Under the pieces are notes generated by a model. The model saw only the letters and a list, made by a program, of their open reading frames with translations. It was not told the origin of the DNA and did not search any database. Positions 1 through 7,088 of a stretch of DNA of 15,773 nucleotides are shown here, in pieces. The translations under genes were made by a program, and so were the position numbers. Source of the stretch: Methanoculleus sp. UBA77. GTDB lineage: Archaea > Halobacteriota > Methanomicrobia > Methanomicrobiales > Methanoculleaceae. The stretch spans positions 4,783 to 20,555 of the forward strand of contig DALN01000125.1 of assembly GCA_002499455.1 (NCBI GenBank). Reading direction: 5' to 3'. The stretch's first letter is position 1. Each line of letters opens with the position of its first letter.

Positions 1-1
1 A

Positions 2-578
2 CATGCGGATGTCAGATCCGCCGCGTTGTCGTCCCTTTTGAAACTGATCGATTTCTGGGGTTCACGCGTAACGGTCTTCCTGAAGAATGACGACCCGGTC
101 ATCCGGCGGAATGCGGTCAACACCTTAATGACGCTCATCGGGGAAGAGCGGGCTGCCGCCCGGCTTGTTCCTCTCCTCCGCTCCGGCAGTTTCCCTTATC
201 CGGCGAGAGGTGCTCTCCGCGCTCGAGATGAGCGGGTGGCAGCCATCCCTGCCCGAGGAGCATGCGACAGTGCTGATAGCCCATAAAAGATGGGAGGAGG
301 TCGTCGCACTTGGTAAAGAGGCCACGGACACACTCATCGATGCACTCTTTGATACGGACAGGGAGATCCAGGATGGTGCAGTTGTGGCCCTTGAGCGTAT
401 CGGGGATGCCGGGACTGTTCGATCCATAAAGGCTGTGCTCAGGCGGAGAAGTGATCTCCCCATCAAAGGAGTTTATGCTGCAATGAAGGCTGTCAGCCTT
501 ATCAGTGAGAAGGAGCGAGGGGAGGCCGGGTCAGAGGGAGAAGCCACGCACTTCTCTCCCTTCACCCCGCCGCCGTAA
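2..578 (+). pseudogene. HEAT-repeat protein, 3' part, frameshifted
   Basis: The reading frame is already open at base 2, so the gene starts left of the window. It encodes HEAT-like helical pairs such as DPVIRRNAVNTLMTLIG and DREIQDGAVVALERIGDAG. The first frame is good to about base 190 (ending ...RLVPLLRSGS). The homology then continues in the +1 frame as LIRREVLSALEMSGWQP and runs to the TAA at 576-578. Neither frame alone gives a sensible repeat protein; joined, they do. HEAT proteins of this kind (PBS-lyase-like) are protein-interaction scaffolds and have no catalytic motif. The C-terminal tail is low complexity and ends in Pro. It converges on the histidine kinase with only 38 bases between stops. 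The break may be decay or a sequencing error. The family call is fairly sure; the role is unknown. Confidence 0.6.
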
Positions 579-616
579 GCGCCTGTCATCCCGATCGGAG
601 AACTTTCCTGGCCGGA

Positions 617-1663
617 TCATGTTCCTGTCATATGCTGTTTTGGGAGCCGGATGGTGAACGTGTTCCCGTGAAGCGGGGAACTCTCGACGGAGATCGTCCC
701 CCCGAGCCTCTCGACATCCTTCTTTGCGATGGTGAGCCCGAGTCCGAGGCACCCGGGCATCCTGGATAATTTGTTCTCGTTGCCGATGTAAAAGGGCCGG
801 AATGCATTTCTCCGGGTTGCCTCATCCATTCCCGGACCGCCATCCGCTATGGATAGTACATGAACGCCGGGTTCTTCGGCATACCCGAAGACGACATGGC
901 GCGGGGGACCCGAGTGCTTCACCACGTTCATGCAGATCTCGCTCAATATCTCGTACAGGTGCCCTCGATCCGTCTCGATCGTCAGGTCCGGCGGGATCTC
1001 GACGGCGTACGTCATTCCATCTCCGGCACTGCATACGCTGACGACATCGGTGATGAGGTCTGTCAGTAATACGGTCTCCCATCTCAGTTGCACAAGCACT
1101 TGCTCTGTATCGGTGAGGCTCGCTGCAAGGATCCGATTTACGACCTCGCTCACCCTGTTTGCGCACTCCTGAACCACCTTCAGGTATTGCATGCCTTCTG
1201 CGGTCAATCCGAAGTCACGGGGGCTGTCGAGTATGAGGTAGAGATACCCCAGGATCGGCTGAAGTGGTGTTCTCAACTCGTGCGATGCTATTGCGAGAAA
1301 GTCTGCTTGCTGCCTGGCCGCGTTCACGAGGGCAACTGCCGCATGCTTCACCTCGGTGATATCGGTTGCCGCGCCGAACGTGTACAAAACCTCTCCGTCT
1401 TTATCCCTGATCGAGAGACTACGAGCCCGTATCCATCGTATGGCGCCGTCGGGAAGGACGATTCTACACTCCAGCGAGGCGTATTCGTCCTCTTGCCGGC
1501 CGTTGAATACTCTGCTGAGAGATTCCCTGTCATCAGGATGGACGGCGTCGATAAGCGCTTCGGGGTTTGCCAGGAGAGTCTGTGTATCGAGATCCCATAG
1601 TGTCCCGGCTGCAGGGTCGACGTGAACCAGCGTTCTGCCGTCTGGCCCCCTTACCCAGAGCAT
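617..1663 (-). CDS. PAS-domain sensor histidine kinase
   Basis: A 348-residue cytoplasmic histidine kinase with no membrane segment. Domains in order: PAS (about 5-105, with the HPDD motif typical of PAS_3-type folds and a C-terminal ATDITE); a dimerisation/phosphoacceptor helix with ASHELRTPLQ (His at about 128); and a HATPase domain (about 225-345) with N-box EICMNVVKH, the G1 motif DGGPGM and the G2 motif GLGLTIA. The frame stays open upstream to 2296, but that extension is Arg/Gly-rich with no domain. I chose the ATG at 1663 because a GGGGGAG ribosome-binding site sits 6-7 bases before it and a TATA-like GATATAAC lies near 1755 on this strand. No receiver gene adjoins it, so its partner is unknown; the response regulator at 4182 is a candidate only by proximity. 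Confidence 0.85.
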   Translation of the reverse strand: MLWVRGPDGRTLVHVDPAAGTLWDLDTQTLLANPEALIDAVHPDDRESLSRVFNGRQEDEYASLECRIVLPDGAIRWIRARSLSIRDKDGEVLYTFGAATDITEVKHAAVALVNAARQQADFLAIASHELRTPLQPILGYLYLILDSPRDFGLTAEGMQYLKVVQECANRVSEVVNRILAASLTDTEQVLVQLRWETVLLTDLITDVVSVCSAGDGMTYAVEIPPDLTIETDRGHLYEILSEICMNVVKHSGPPRHVVFGYAEEPGVHVLSIADGGPGMDEATRRNAFRPFYIGNENKLSRMPGCLGLGLTIAKKDVERLGGTISVESSPLHGNTFTIRLPKQHMTGT

Positions 1664-2390
1664 CTCGGTCTCCCCCGGAGGGCGGGCTTTCTCACCCCTG
1701 TGCTCCGTAGATGGACCTCGCTCACCGGAATTCTCCGGGGCAGTTGCACCGTTATATCTCCATTTTCGGTCGTCGTACATTATGTGTCCCGGGAATTTTG
1801 AGGCTTCACTCCGTTCTCCGCGCTCTGAAGAGGCGGGGTGTCGTGCCCCCCTCCGGGCTCCGCGACGCTGTTCTTCCCACCTGGTTTCTGCGCGGTACCC
1901 GGCGGTCTGGTGCGATCCGGTGCCGGCATCACCGGCGATCGCCTGTAGGGGTCTACTTGGAATGTTTGTCTGAGTGAATACATTAAATAGATCCCACTTT
2001 TCACGTTTTGATACTGCGCCGGGAGACCCCGATCTCTCGCGATCTTCTGTATATCGACCCGGCGCCCTCCTCCGCAATTCATGCTTCAGATTAGCGCTCT
2101 GTTTTCCATATACAACCCGAGGCGCGCCGGTATCGCCGGAAGCCGTCCGGCTGCTCGACGGTACTGGCCACGGCAACCTGTTGATGATGCCCGGGACCAT
2201 TCGGGGCTCTCGGTCTCTTCGATTTTTCCTTCCCCCAGGATCTATGTTTCGTTTTTTGAAACAAAAGGTGAAAGCCTGCATATCCTTCTTCTGCATCGTG
2301 GTAAAAGAGATCAGGCGGATCGCCCCTCACACATGGCGGATCGCCGGAGGATCCGGCCCGGGGGGCGCACCTCATGGGTTCAGGCGGGAT
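1664..2390. other. 727-base stretch without a supported gene
   Basis: Several frames are open here on both strands, but all give Arg/Gly/Ser/Pro-rich translations without domain pattern and none has a convincing ribosome-binding site. The part next to 1663 holds the likely promoter of the minus-strand kinase (TATA-like sequence near 1750-1762). Around 2245-2262 there is a short GTTTC...GAAAC inverted repeat with T6 in its loop. A remnant of an older gene cannot be excluded. Confidence 0.4.
1750..1762 (-). promoter_or_regulatory. Candidate TATA box for the PAS histidine kinase
   Basis: Read on the minus strand this is AAATGGAGATATAAC, an archaeal TATA-like element. Transcription would start about 25 bases downstream, near 1730, leaving a leader of about 65 bases with a good ribosome-binding site. 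Judged by eye only. Confidence 0.3.
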
Positions 2391-2795
2391 ATGGATATGA
2401 TGAAGGCTATAGCGCGGTACAATCCTGCAGCATCCGGGACAGGCAACCCGGAACTGAAGAGTCGCTCTTGTGTCTATTTATACGGCATCATAGCCTCCCG
2501 GCAGCAGTGGAGGTTTGGGCGTATCGGTATAGGTGGAAAACCTCTCTACACCATCTGCTACAACGACATAGCGGCAGTGGTATCGATGGCCGGAGATGCC
2601 GCTCTGGACGGTTCGGTGGCGAAGCGCCAGCACCGTGAAGCCCTTGCTATCATCCGTTCCCATACGACCGTCCTTCCGATGGAGTACAGGGAGAATCTGT
2701 CGGTGAGCGACATTAAGCGGATTTTGACCAGCCGGTATACTCATTTGAAGGTCCAGCTTGCCAGCCTCGAGAACGGCGCTTTACGGCGGGCGTAA
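2391..2795 (+). CDS. Truncated GvpF/GvpL-like protein
   Basis: Residues from about 26 onward follow the N-terminal domain of the gas-vesicle GvpF/GvpL family: the opening strand VYLYGIIA, then GIGGKPLYTICYNDIAAVVS, a histidine helix (KRQHREALAIIRSH), the strand TVLPMEYRE, and a long helix with ILTSRYTHLKVQLASLE. The reading frame stops right after this helix, where family members normally continue into a second domain (usual length is about 200 residues or more). The protein is therefore about half size (134 residues). The start could be any of the ATGs at 2391, 2397 or 2400; a purine-rich GGCGGGAT precedes them. No other gas-vesicle gene is in the window, so this is an orphan, either a decayed copy or a small stand-alone relative. 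A hairpin and T-run follow at 2837-2868. Confidence 0.55.
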   Translation: MDMMKAIARYNPAASGTGNPELKSRSCVYLYGIIASRQQWRFGRIGIGGKPLYTICYNDIAAVVSMAGDAALDGSVAKRQHREALAIIRSHTTVLPMEYRENLSVSDIKRILTSRYTHLKVQLASLENGALRRA

Positions 2796-2836
2796 CATTT
2801 CATAGCAGCCAGCGGTGCAGTTCTATTGTCCCAACC

Positions 2837-2868
2837 GGCACCTTATCGGTGCTCGGCGGTCCTTTTTT
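2837..2868 (+). terminator. Hairpin plus T6 terminator
   Basis: GCACC (2838-2842) pairs with GGTGC (2848-2852) around a TTATC loop, and TTTTTT follows at 2863-2868. It lies 40 bases after the GvpF/L-like stop codon and suits termination of that transcript. Archaeal termination needs mainly the T-run, so the hairpin may be incidental. Confidence 0.5.
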
Positions 2869-2944
2869 CCCGGATGGCTGATCTGCGACAGATGGAGCGG
2901 CTGCAGCCGCGTTTTGTCCCCATGCGACTGTTTGATCTGCTACA

Positions 2945-2962
2945 ATCGAATAAAATTTCGAT
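2945..2962. promoter_or_regulatory. Palindromic operator candidate upstream of PadR-type regulator
   Basis: ATCGAA (2945-2950) and TTCGAT (2957-2962) form perfect 6-base inverted arms around TAAAAT. The site lies about 40 bases upstream of a TATA element (TTTTATAC, 2999-3006) that should drive the gene at 3086. PadR-family proteins bind such dyads as dimers and often control their own gene, so autoregulation is a reasonable inference. Confidence 0.4.
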
Positions 2963-2998
2963 AAATGGTGCATATTGTAGATCCTAAATGTGCAATGA

Positions 2999-3006
2999 TT
3001 TTATAC
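2999..3006 (+). promoter_or_regulatory. TATA box for the MEDS/PadR-type regulator
   Basis: TTTTATAC in an otherwise A/T-rich promoter. It predicts a transcription start near 3030 and a leader of about 55 bases before the ATG at 3086, which is preceded by a GGATGGATGAT ribosome-binding-like sequence. Confidence 0.4.
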
Positions 3007-3085
3007 TGGTGAATAGAATTGAATATCGGCCGACTATTGTTCCTCCAATACCTGTATCTGTGCAATCCCGGATGGATGATTCTCG

Positions 3086-3943
3086 ATGAAGTGCGCCATG
3101 GAAATAGATCGAGCGGAAAACACGGTACTGCTATCGCATCTGCTTCCGGCAACCAGCCTGCTGCTCTACTCGAATGGAGTGAACAAATACCATTATTTTA
3201 TCCAGTACATTGATCAGGGGCTGCAACAGTCAGAGCACTGTTTGTATGCATATTATCACACCAGACTGCGTTCAACACTTCAGCCGGATATCCTCGACAA
3301 CAACATCTCGATCCTTGAACTGCAGGACTCCATCGACAGATTGCCGCAGATCATCCGGAGGATATACGAAGAGAGAGGCAGAGAGAATGGGCTCAGGTGC
3401 CTGTTTGATCTCTCCAGGATCGATGACTTCCAGAAGATTGTTGGAGCGAAGCGCCAGATTATGCAGATGCAGGATGCAGGTATGCCTATATCTGTACTGT
3501 TTGCATTCGAGATCAATTCGATGACCGGTGCTGAGGTCTCCGAGATCCGCCAGGGGATACCGAATACCACGATCACGACGGCCAATGAAACCATCGTCTC
3601 CCTTCAGTCGAACTTGACCGATCCGCCACAGATAGATCTCGCTGATCGGGCGGTCGTGGAGGATGTGGTGAAGAAATTATTGGAACCGCTCATACTGTCC
3701 AGCCTCGTTCGCCCGGTATCGGGGTATGATATCCTGCGCGAGATCAACGAGCAATTTCATGTGATCGTGCCGATGGCCAGGGTCTATTCCTACCTCTATG
3801 ACCTTGAGCGGAGACATCTGCTTGAGACAAGGACCGAGGGGCGTTCCAAGGTGTACGTGCCGACCCCGGCCGGCGAGGAGTATATTCGTCGAAGAAAGCA
3901 GGATATCTTTGCCATCCTCCGGTATATCCTTGAGACGAAGTAA
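3086..3943 (+). CDS. MEDS-like sensor fused to PadR-type winged-helix regulator
   Basis: A 285-residue soluble protein. Residues about 20-190 resemble the MEDS (methanogen/methylotroph DcmR sensory) or KaiC-like fold: LLLYSNG..., FIQYIDQGLQQSEHCLYAYY (the 'GL..E..ly' signature), a later GLRCLFDLSRI strand and PISVLFAFE. Residues about 195-285 are a PadR-like winged helix: PLILSSLV..PVSGYDILREINEQF, then VYSYLYDLERRHLLETR and the wing SKVYVPTPAGEEYI. MEDS domains are usually fused to histidine kinases in methanogens, so a direct fusion to a DNA-binding domain makes this a one-component sensor-regulator. The ligand is unknown. The start may be the ATG at 3086 or at 3098; I prefer 3086 for its ribosome-binding site. 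The PadR part is confident; the MEDS part is a pattern match by eye. Confidence 0.75.
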   Translation: MKCAMEIDRAENTVLLSHLLPATSLLLYSNGVNKYHYFIQYIDQGLQQSEHCLYAYYHTRLRSTLQPDILDNNISILELQDSIDRLPQIIRRIYEERGRENGLRCLFDLSRIDDFQKIVGAKRQIMQMQDAGMPISVLFAFEINSMTGAEVSEIRQGIPNTTITTANETIVSLQSNLTDPPQIDLADRAVVEDVVKKLLEPLILSSLVRPVSGYDILREINEQFHVIVPMARVYSYLYDLERRHLLETRTEGRSKVYVPTPAGEEYIRRRKQDIFAILRYILETK

Positions 3944-4039
3944 CAGGATGGCGAATGATGCGTCCCTCCGGCTTGTTCGTCTACTCTGCGCGAACATTCC
4001 AGAATTTCACGGTCTGAGCAGGAGATATAGTGGAAAGAG

Positions 4040-4095
4040 TTTATATCATGACATATACATTTACTGCTTGAGCCTTCCGATATGATCGTTTATAT
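4040..4095 (+). promoter_or_regulatory. Two TATA-like elements upstream of the response regulator
   Basis: TTTATATC at 4040-4047 and TTTATAT at 4089-4095 both match archaeal TATA boxes. They would start transcripts near 4068 and 4118, giving leaders of about 110 or 60 bases. Tandem promoters are possible; which is used cannot be told from sequence. Confidence 0.4.
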
Positions 4096-4181
4096 GGGTA
4101 TTGGGTCTCGCGAGCTCCGGTAGTGGGGGGTCGGAGGTCATCCTGTATCGAGGGTTCGAGGGAACACGTCGAGGGTGAGAT

Positions 4182-4943
4182 ATGGACTCAACTGCCTTCC
4201 CGGAGAAGAGGATTGTCATCGTGGATGACGATGATCTCGTTGCCCGGTCGCTGAAGGAGACTCTACGGCGTAATGGATTTACCGTTCCGGCGGTATTCAA
4301 GAACGGGGAGGATGCGGTCCGTGAGTTGCCGAGTATCAACCCGGACCTCGTCTTGATGGATATTGTTCTTAAAGGGCATATGGATGGTATCGAGACGGCG
4401 GAACAGATCCTTGAGTCCTTCCGGGTACCGGTCATATACTTCACTGCCCATGACGACAACGACGTTCTTCAGCGGGTGGCTGGAAGCGCTCCGTATGGAT
4501 ATCTCATAAAGCCGTGCCGGAGCGGCGAGCTTGTCAGCGCCATCAAGATTGCGCTTGCCCGTCATCGGGTGGAACAGGCGCTCTTTGAGAGCGAGAGGCG
4601 CTATCGGGCAATCTTTGACAATGTCAGCGACGTTATCCTGATCAGCGAAGTCTCCGGGGAGAGAATAGGGCCCTTCGTCGATGCGAACGAAGCGGCACTG
4701 CGCAAGTTGGGATACGAGCGCGAAGAGTTGCTTAACCTCTCCCTGGCGGATATCTGCGACGAGAACTGCGCGGATGACTGCGTCGCCATGCTGCGCGGCC
4801 TCCTTGAGGAGGGCACGGCATCGTGCGACATGATCCTCGTCGGGAAGGGGGAGCGCAGGCTCCTTGTGGACGTGAATGCGCATCAGTTTCCCCTGAACGG
4901 AAAGATGCTCGTCCTCTCGATCTGTCATGAATGCACCTTCTGA
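4182..4943 (+). CDS. Response regulator, receiver plus PAS domain
   Basis: A 253-residue cytoplasmic protein. Residues 9-130 are a complete receiver domain: acidic pocket DDDD (15-18), phosphoacceptor Asp60 in LVLMDIVLKG, Thr88 in YFTAHDD and Lys110 in YLIKP. Residues about 135-250 form one PAS domain (ERRYRAIFDNVSDVILI...). There is no kinase, DNA-binding or other output domain and the frame closes cleanly, so it is a receiver-PAS protein that may relay signal by protein contact, a layout common in Methanomicrobiales. The start is firm: GGGTGAGAT directly precedes the ATG at 4182. A hairpin (4947-4970) follows the stop codon at once. Confidence 0.88.
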   Translation: MDSTAFPEKRIVIVDDDDLVARSLKETLRRNGFTVPAVFKNGEDAVRELPSINPDLVLMDIVLKGHMDGIETAEQILESFRVPVIYFTAHDDNDVLQRVAGSAPYGYLIKPCRSGELVSAIKIALARHRVEQALFESERRYRAIFDNVSDVILISEVSGERIGPFVDANEAALRKLGYEREELLNLSLADICDENCADDCVAMLRGLLEEGTASCDMILVGKGERRLLVDVNAHQFPLNGKMLVLSICHECTF

Positions 4944-4946
4944 GCG

Positions 4947-4970
4947 AGGAGCCGCACGCTTGCGGCACCT
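4947..4970 (+). terminator. Stem-loop just after the response regulator
   Basis: GCCGCA (4951-4956) pairs with TGCGGC (4961-4966) around CGCT, extended by AGG/CCT across an A-A mismatch. It begins 4 bases after the stop codon. There is no T-run, so it may protect the mRNA 3' end rather than terminate. Confidence 0.4.
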
Positions 4971-4985
4971 GAGATACGGGAGCGC

Positions 4986-5050
4986 GCACCGGCGAACAAC
5001 GGTGCAGGCCCTTTCTCGCGCGCCCGGCAGGAACTGCGGCCTCCCCTGCC
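4986..5050 (+). repeat. Two further stem-loops in non-coding DNA
   Basis: GCACCG (4986-4991) pairs with CGGTGC (5000-5005), and GGCAGG (5026-5031) pairs with CCTGCC (5045-5050). With the hairpins on both sides this makes 4944-5145 unusually rich in possible RNA structure for a stretch with no gene. High GC raises the chance level of such arms. Confidence 0.3.
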
Positions 5051-5099
5051 ATAGTTCAGCACAAAGGTATTTCAAGTAGGACGACAGATTAAATGAGGT

Positions 5100-5144
5100 G
5101 AACGGGGCGCGAAAGCGCAATCGGAGTCTCTTCCGTAGCCGTTC
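5100..5144 (+). ncRNA. Predicted three-way-junction RNA upstream of tRNA-Leu
   Basis: Three helices nest perfectly: P1 GAACGG (5100-5105) with CCGTTC (5139-5144); P2 GCGC-GAAA-GCGC (5107-5118), capped by a stable GNRA tetraloop; and P3 CGGA (5122-5125) with TCCG (5132-5135) around a 6-base loop. Only 1-3 unpaired bases lie at each junction strand. A weak TATA-like GGTATTTCAA near 5067-5076 would start a transcript about here, and tRNA-Leu begins 20 bases after P1. I do not recognise a known riboswitch, ribozyme, RNase P or SRP RNA core. It could be a pre-tRNA leader or a separate small RNA. Confidence 0.35.
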
Positions 5145-5163
5145 TGCATGGGATCATATCCGG

Positions 5164-5248
5164 GCGAGGGTTGCCAAGCCAGGTCAAAGGCGCTAGGTTG
5201 AGGGCCTAGTCTCGTAGGAGTTCGAGCGTTCAAATCGCTCCCCTCGCA
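5164..5248 (+). tRNA. tRNA-Leu (anticodon GAG)
   Basis: A full class II cloverleaf of 85 bases. The acceptor GCGAGGG (5164-5170) pairs with CCCTCGC (5241-5247), with discriminator A5248. The anticodon stem CTAGG/CCTAG holds the loop TTGAGGG, giving GAG for CUU/CUC leucine codons. A long variable arm (CTC GTAG GAG) is typical of leucine tRNAs, and the T arm is GAGCG-TTCAAAT-CGCTC. There is no intron and no encoded CCA. Confidence 0.96.
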
Positions 5249-5365
5249 CTCATTTTCCAGATCATCATCAAGCAGCGACAGCGCTCGTCGGCCTATCTCC
5301 GGCAGCCGTCCCGCCTCTGCCGCCAGGACCCATTGCCCGAACGGCAACGATCTGCGGCCGGGCCT

Positions 5366-5399
5366 CGAACCGGAAAGAAGAGGAAGGGTGTCCGGTTCG
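5366..5399 (-). terminator. Strong stem-loop after the minus-strand gene
   Basis: CGAACCGGA (5366-5374) and TCCGGTTCG (5391-5399) are perfect 9-base inverted arms around a 16-base spacer that is pyrimidine-rich on the minus strand. It begins 8 bases beyond the stop codon of the minus-strand gene ending at 5407, so it is well placed as an mRNA 3'-end structure. Confidence 0.5.
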
Positions 5400-5406
5400 G
5401 AAAGGT

Positions 5407-5757
5407 TTACGCCAGCGTCTCGATGCGCCGCTGGCATCGTTCCTGGAACTGTTCCCATTCATCGGGGTGCTCTTCTGCCCACTGCAGGATCGCGTGGACG
5501 ATCCTATTCCGGGACTCCGAACCCTCCGGGTAGTTTACCAGGACGCAGTCAACCACCACTTCAATCCGCTCTTGTCGGTGCAGGCCATAGTCAGTTATAG
5601 TGCATACCTCCTGATACGCTCCGGGCGCTAATGCCGGGTGACGATCCGACACCATATAATCCTGATCCTCGCAGGGCGGCGGCGCCTGGAAATAACTTCG
5701 TTTGAGATATCCGGGTGAATACTCCGTTATTTCCCCTCCAGCACCCTGACCGCACAC
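5407..5757 (-). CDS. Small protein of unknown function
   Basis: I do not recognise this protein. From the GTG at 5757 it has 116 residues; an ATG at 5655 (MVSDRHPALAPG...) would give 82 and has a weak GAGGATCAGGA leader, so the start is uncertain. The C-terminal half looks like a real folded protein: strands around RIEVVVDCVLVNYP, then an amphipathic helix rich in Trp, Glu and Gln (ILQWAEEHPDEWEQFQERC). There is no signal peptide or membrane segment, and five Cys residues are scattered without a CxxC pair. It is divergent from the ammonia-ligase-like gene with about 80 bases between, and is followed by a strong stem-loop. Confidence 0.55.
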   Translation of the reverse strand: MCGQGAGGEITEYSPGYLKRSYFQAPPPCEDQDYMVSDRHPALAPGAYQEVCTITDYGLHRQERIEVVVDCVLVNYPEGSESRNRIVHAILQWAEEHPDEWEQFQERCQRRIETLA

Positions 5758-5836
5758 CCGATCCCGGAGAGGCGTATCCCGGTCCGGGCGCCGCAGGGGT
5801 TATTGCGCTCCCTGCCGAAGAGCTACAGGTACCATC

Positions 5837-6517
5837 ATGAAACTCGGTGTACTCTTCTCCGGCGGGAAAGACTCCACGTTCGCCTGCTGGAAGGCAATGC
5901 AGCAGGAGGAGGTGGCCTGTCTCATCACGGTCACCTCCAGGAACCCGGAGAGTTACATGTTCCACACCCCGAACGTCCATCTTGCCGCACTGCAGGCCGA
6001 AGCGGCGGGGCTTCCCCTCGTGGAGGCCGAGACGGCGGGGGAGAAGGAGGAGGAACTCCTGGACCTGAAACGCGCCCTCCTCCGGGCCCGGGACGAGTTC
6101 GGTATCGAAGGGGTCGTCACCGGGGCGGTCCTCTCGGTCTACCAGGCGGCGCGGGTCCAGCGGGTCTGCCGCGAACTGGGCCTCTGGTCCTTCAACCCGC
6201 TCTGGCTCGTCGACCAGGATGCCTACATGGAAGACCTCATCGATGCCGGCTTTAAGGTCGTCATCGTGGGCGTCTTCTCCTGCCCCTTCGACGAGTCCTG
6301 GCTCGGACGGGAGATCGACCGCCGGACGCTCGACGAGCTCCGGGCGATCGCCCGGAAGTATCAGACCACCCTCACCGGCGAAGGCGGGGAGTTTGAGACG
6401 TTCGTCGTCGATGCGCCCTTCTTCTCCCGGCGGATCGCGTTCGAGGAGGTATCACGGGTCTACCGGAACTATAACGGCGTCCTCCGGGTCGAGCGGGCGG
6501 GGCTGGTGGCGAGATGA
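5837..6517 (+). CDS. dph6: Diphthine-ammonia ligase family ATP pyrophosphatase
   Basis: 226 residues, the full size for archaeal members of this family (MJ0570-like). The N-terminus carries the PP-loop SGGKDS (residues 8-13) of ATP pyrophosphatases, and the C-terminal part carries the diagnostic GEGGEFETF motif (181-189). The family amidates diphthine with ammonia and ATP to make diphthamide on elongation factor 2, the last step of that modification, in the cytoplasm. The archaeal assignment rests on homology to eukaryotic Dph6. The stop overlaps the start of the next gene by four bases (ATGA), so the two are translated together. Its own leader is short with only a weak ribosome-binding site. 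Family membership is sure; the exact substrate is less so because paralogues of unknown role exist. Confidence 0.85.
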   Translation: MKLGVLFSGGKDSTFACWKAMQQEEVACLITVTSRNPESYMFHTPNVHLAALQAEAAGLPLVEAETAGEKEEELLDLKRALLRARDEFGIEGVVTGAVLSVYQAARVQRVCRELGLWSFNPLWLVDQDAYMEDLIDAGFKVVIVGVFSCPFDESWLGREIDRRTLDELRAIARKYQTTLTGEGGEFETFVVDAPFFSRRIAFEEVSRVYRNYNGVLRVERAGLVAR

Positions 6518-7083
6518 TCCTGGTCGTCGACCTCTGCTACCGGGAGAACTCGCTCTCGCGGGACGAGTTCGTCCGGCCGGTCGAACAGATCCTCGGAAAG
6601 GCCGGGGCGCCGTTTGTTGTCCGCCACTACGCCGCCGTCACCGCACAGGATGTCGAGGGCGCGGATGCGGCCATCCTCTGCGGGACGGCGCTCAGAGATA
6701 CCGGGTTTGCTGAGCACCCGGAGAAATTCCGGTGGCTTACCGCGTTCGAACGCCCGGTCCTCGGCATATCCTCCGGGATGCGGGCTCTCGCCGCGGCCTT
6801 CGGCGGCGACACCGAACCGTGCTGCGCGATCGGCATGACCGACGTCCGGGTGCTCGCACCCGATCCCCTCTTTGCCGGGACGGAGGTCTTTCCGGCGTAC
6901 GGGGTGCATGAGTGCACCGTGCAGGTGCCCGATGGGTTCGTGGCGCTCGCCGCCTCCGATGCGTGCGTCCAGGCGATCCGGCACCGCTCGCTCTCCATCT
7001 ACGGCCTTCTCTTTCATCCTGAGGTCCGGAACGAGTGGATCCTCGAGCGGTTCATCGAGCTCTCCGGGGCGGCCTTGCCGTAA
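6514..7083 (+). CDS. Class I glutamine amidotransferase-like protein, Cys-to-Ser
   Basis: 189 residues with the fold pattern of GuaA-type class I glutamine amidotransferases: strand MILVVDLCYR, then the nucleophile elbow PVLGISSGMRALAAAFGG (residues 81-98), and the catalytic pair in LLFHPE (His168, Glu170). At the elbow the usual Cys of G-[IV]-C-x-G is Ser86, coded by TCC, while His and Glu remain. The GGP motif near residue 57 is also altered (ILCGTALRD). Glutaminase activity of the usual kind is therefore unlikely. The gene overlaps the ammonia-ligase-like gene by ATGA. A role in delivering or sensing ammonia or glutamine for that enzyme is suggestive but unproven; it could equally be a non-enzymatic partner. 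Confidence 0.8.
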   Translation: MILVVDLCYRENSLSRDEFVRPVEQILGKAGAPFVVRHYAAVTAQDVEGADAAILCGTALRDTGFAEHPEKFRWLTAFERPVLGISSGMRALAAAFGGDTEPCCAIGMTDVRVLAPDPLFAGTEVFPAYGVHECTVQVPDGFVALAASDACVQAIRHRSLSIYGLLFHPEVRNEWILERFIELSGAALP

Positions 7084-7088
7084 CACTT

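Noticed and set aside
1664..2296. N-terminal extension of the PAS kinase to 2296 (559 residues)
   Set aside because: The extension is Arg/Gly/Pro-rich without any domain, whereas the ATG at 1663 has a strong ribosome-binding site and starts right before the PAS domain.
4944..5160. RNase P or SRP RNA in the hairpin-rich stretch
   Set aside because: The conserved core motifs of those RNAs are not visible and the hairpins are too short and separate.
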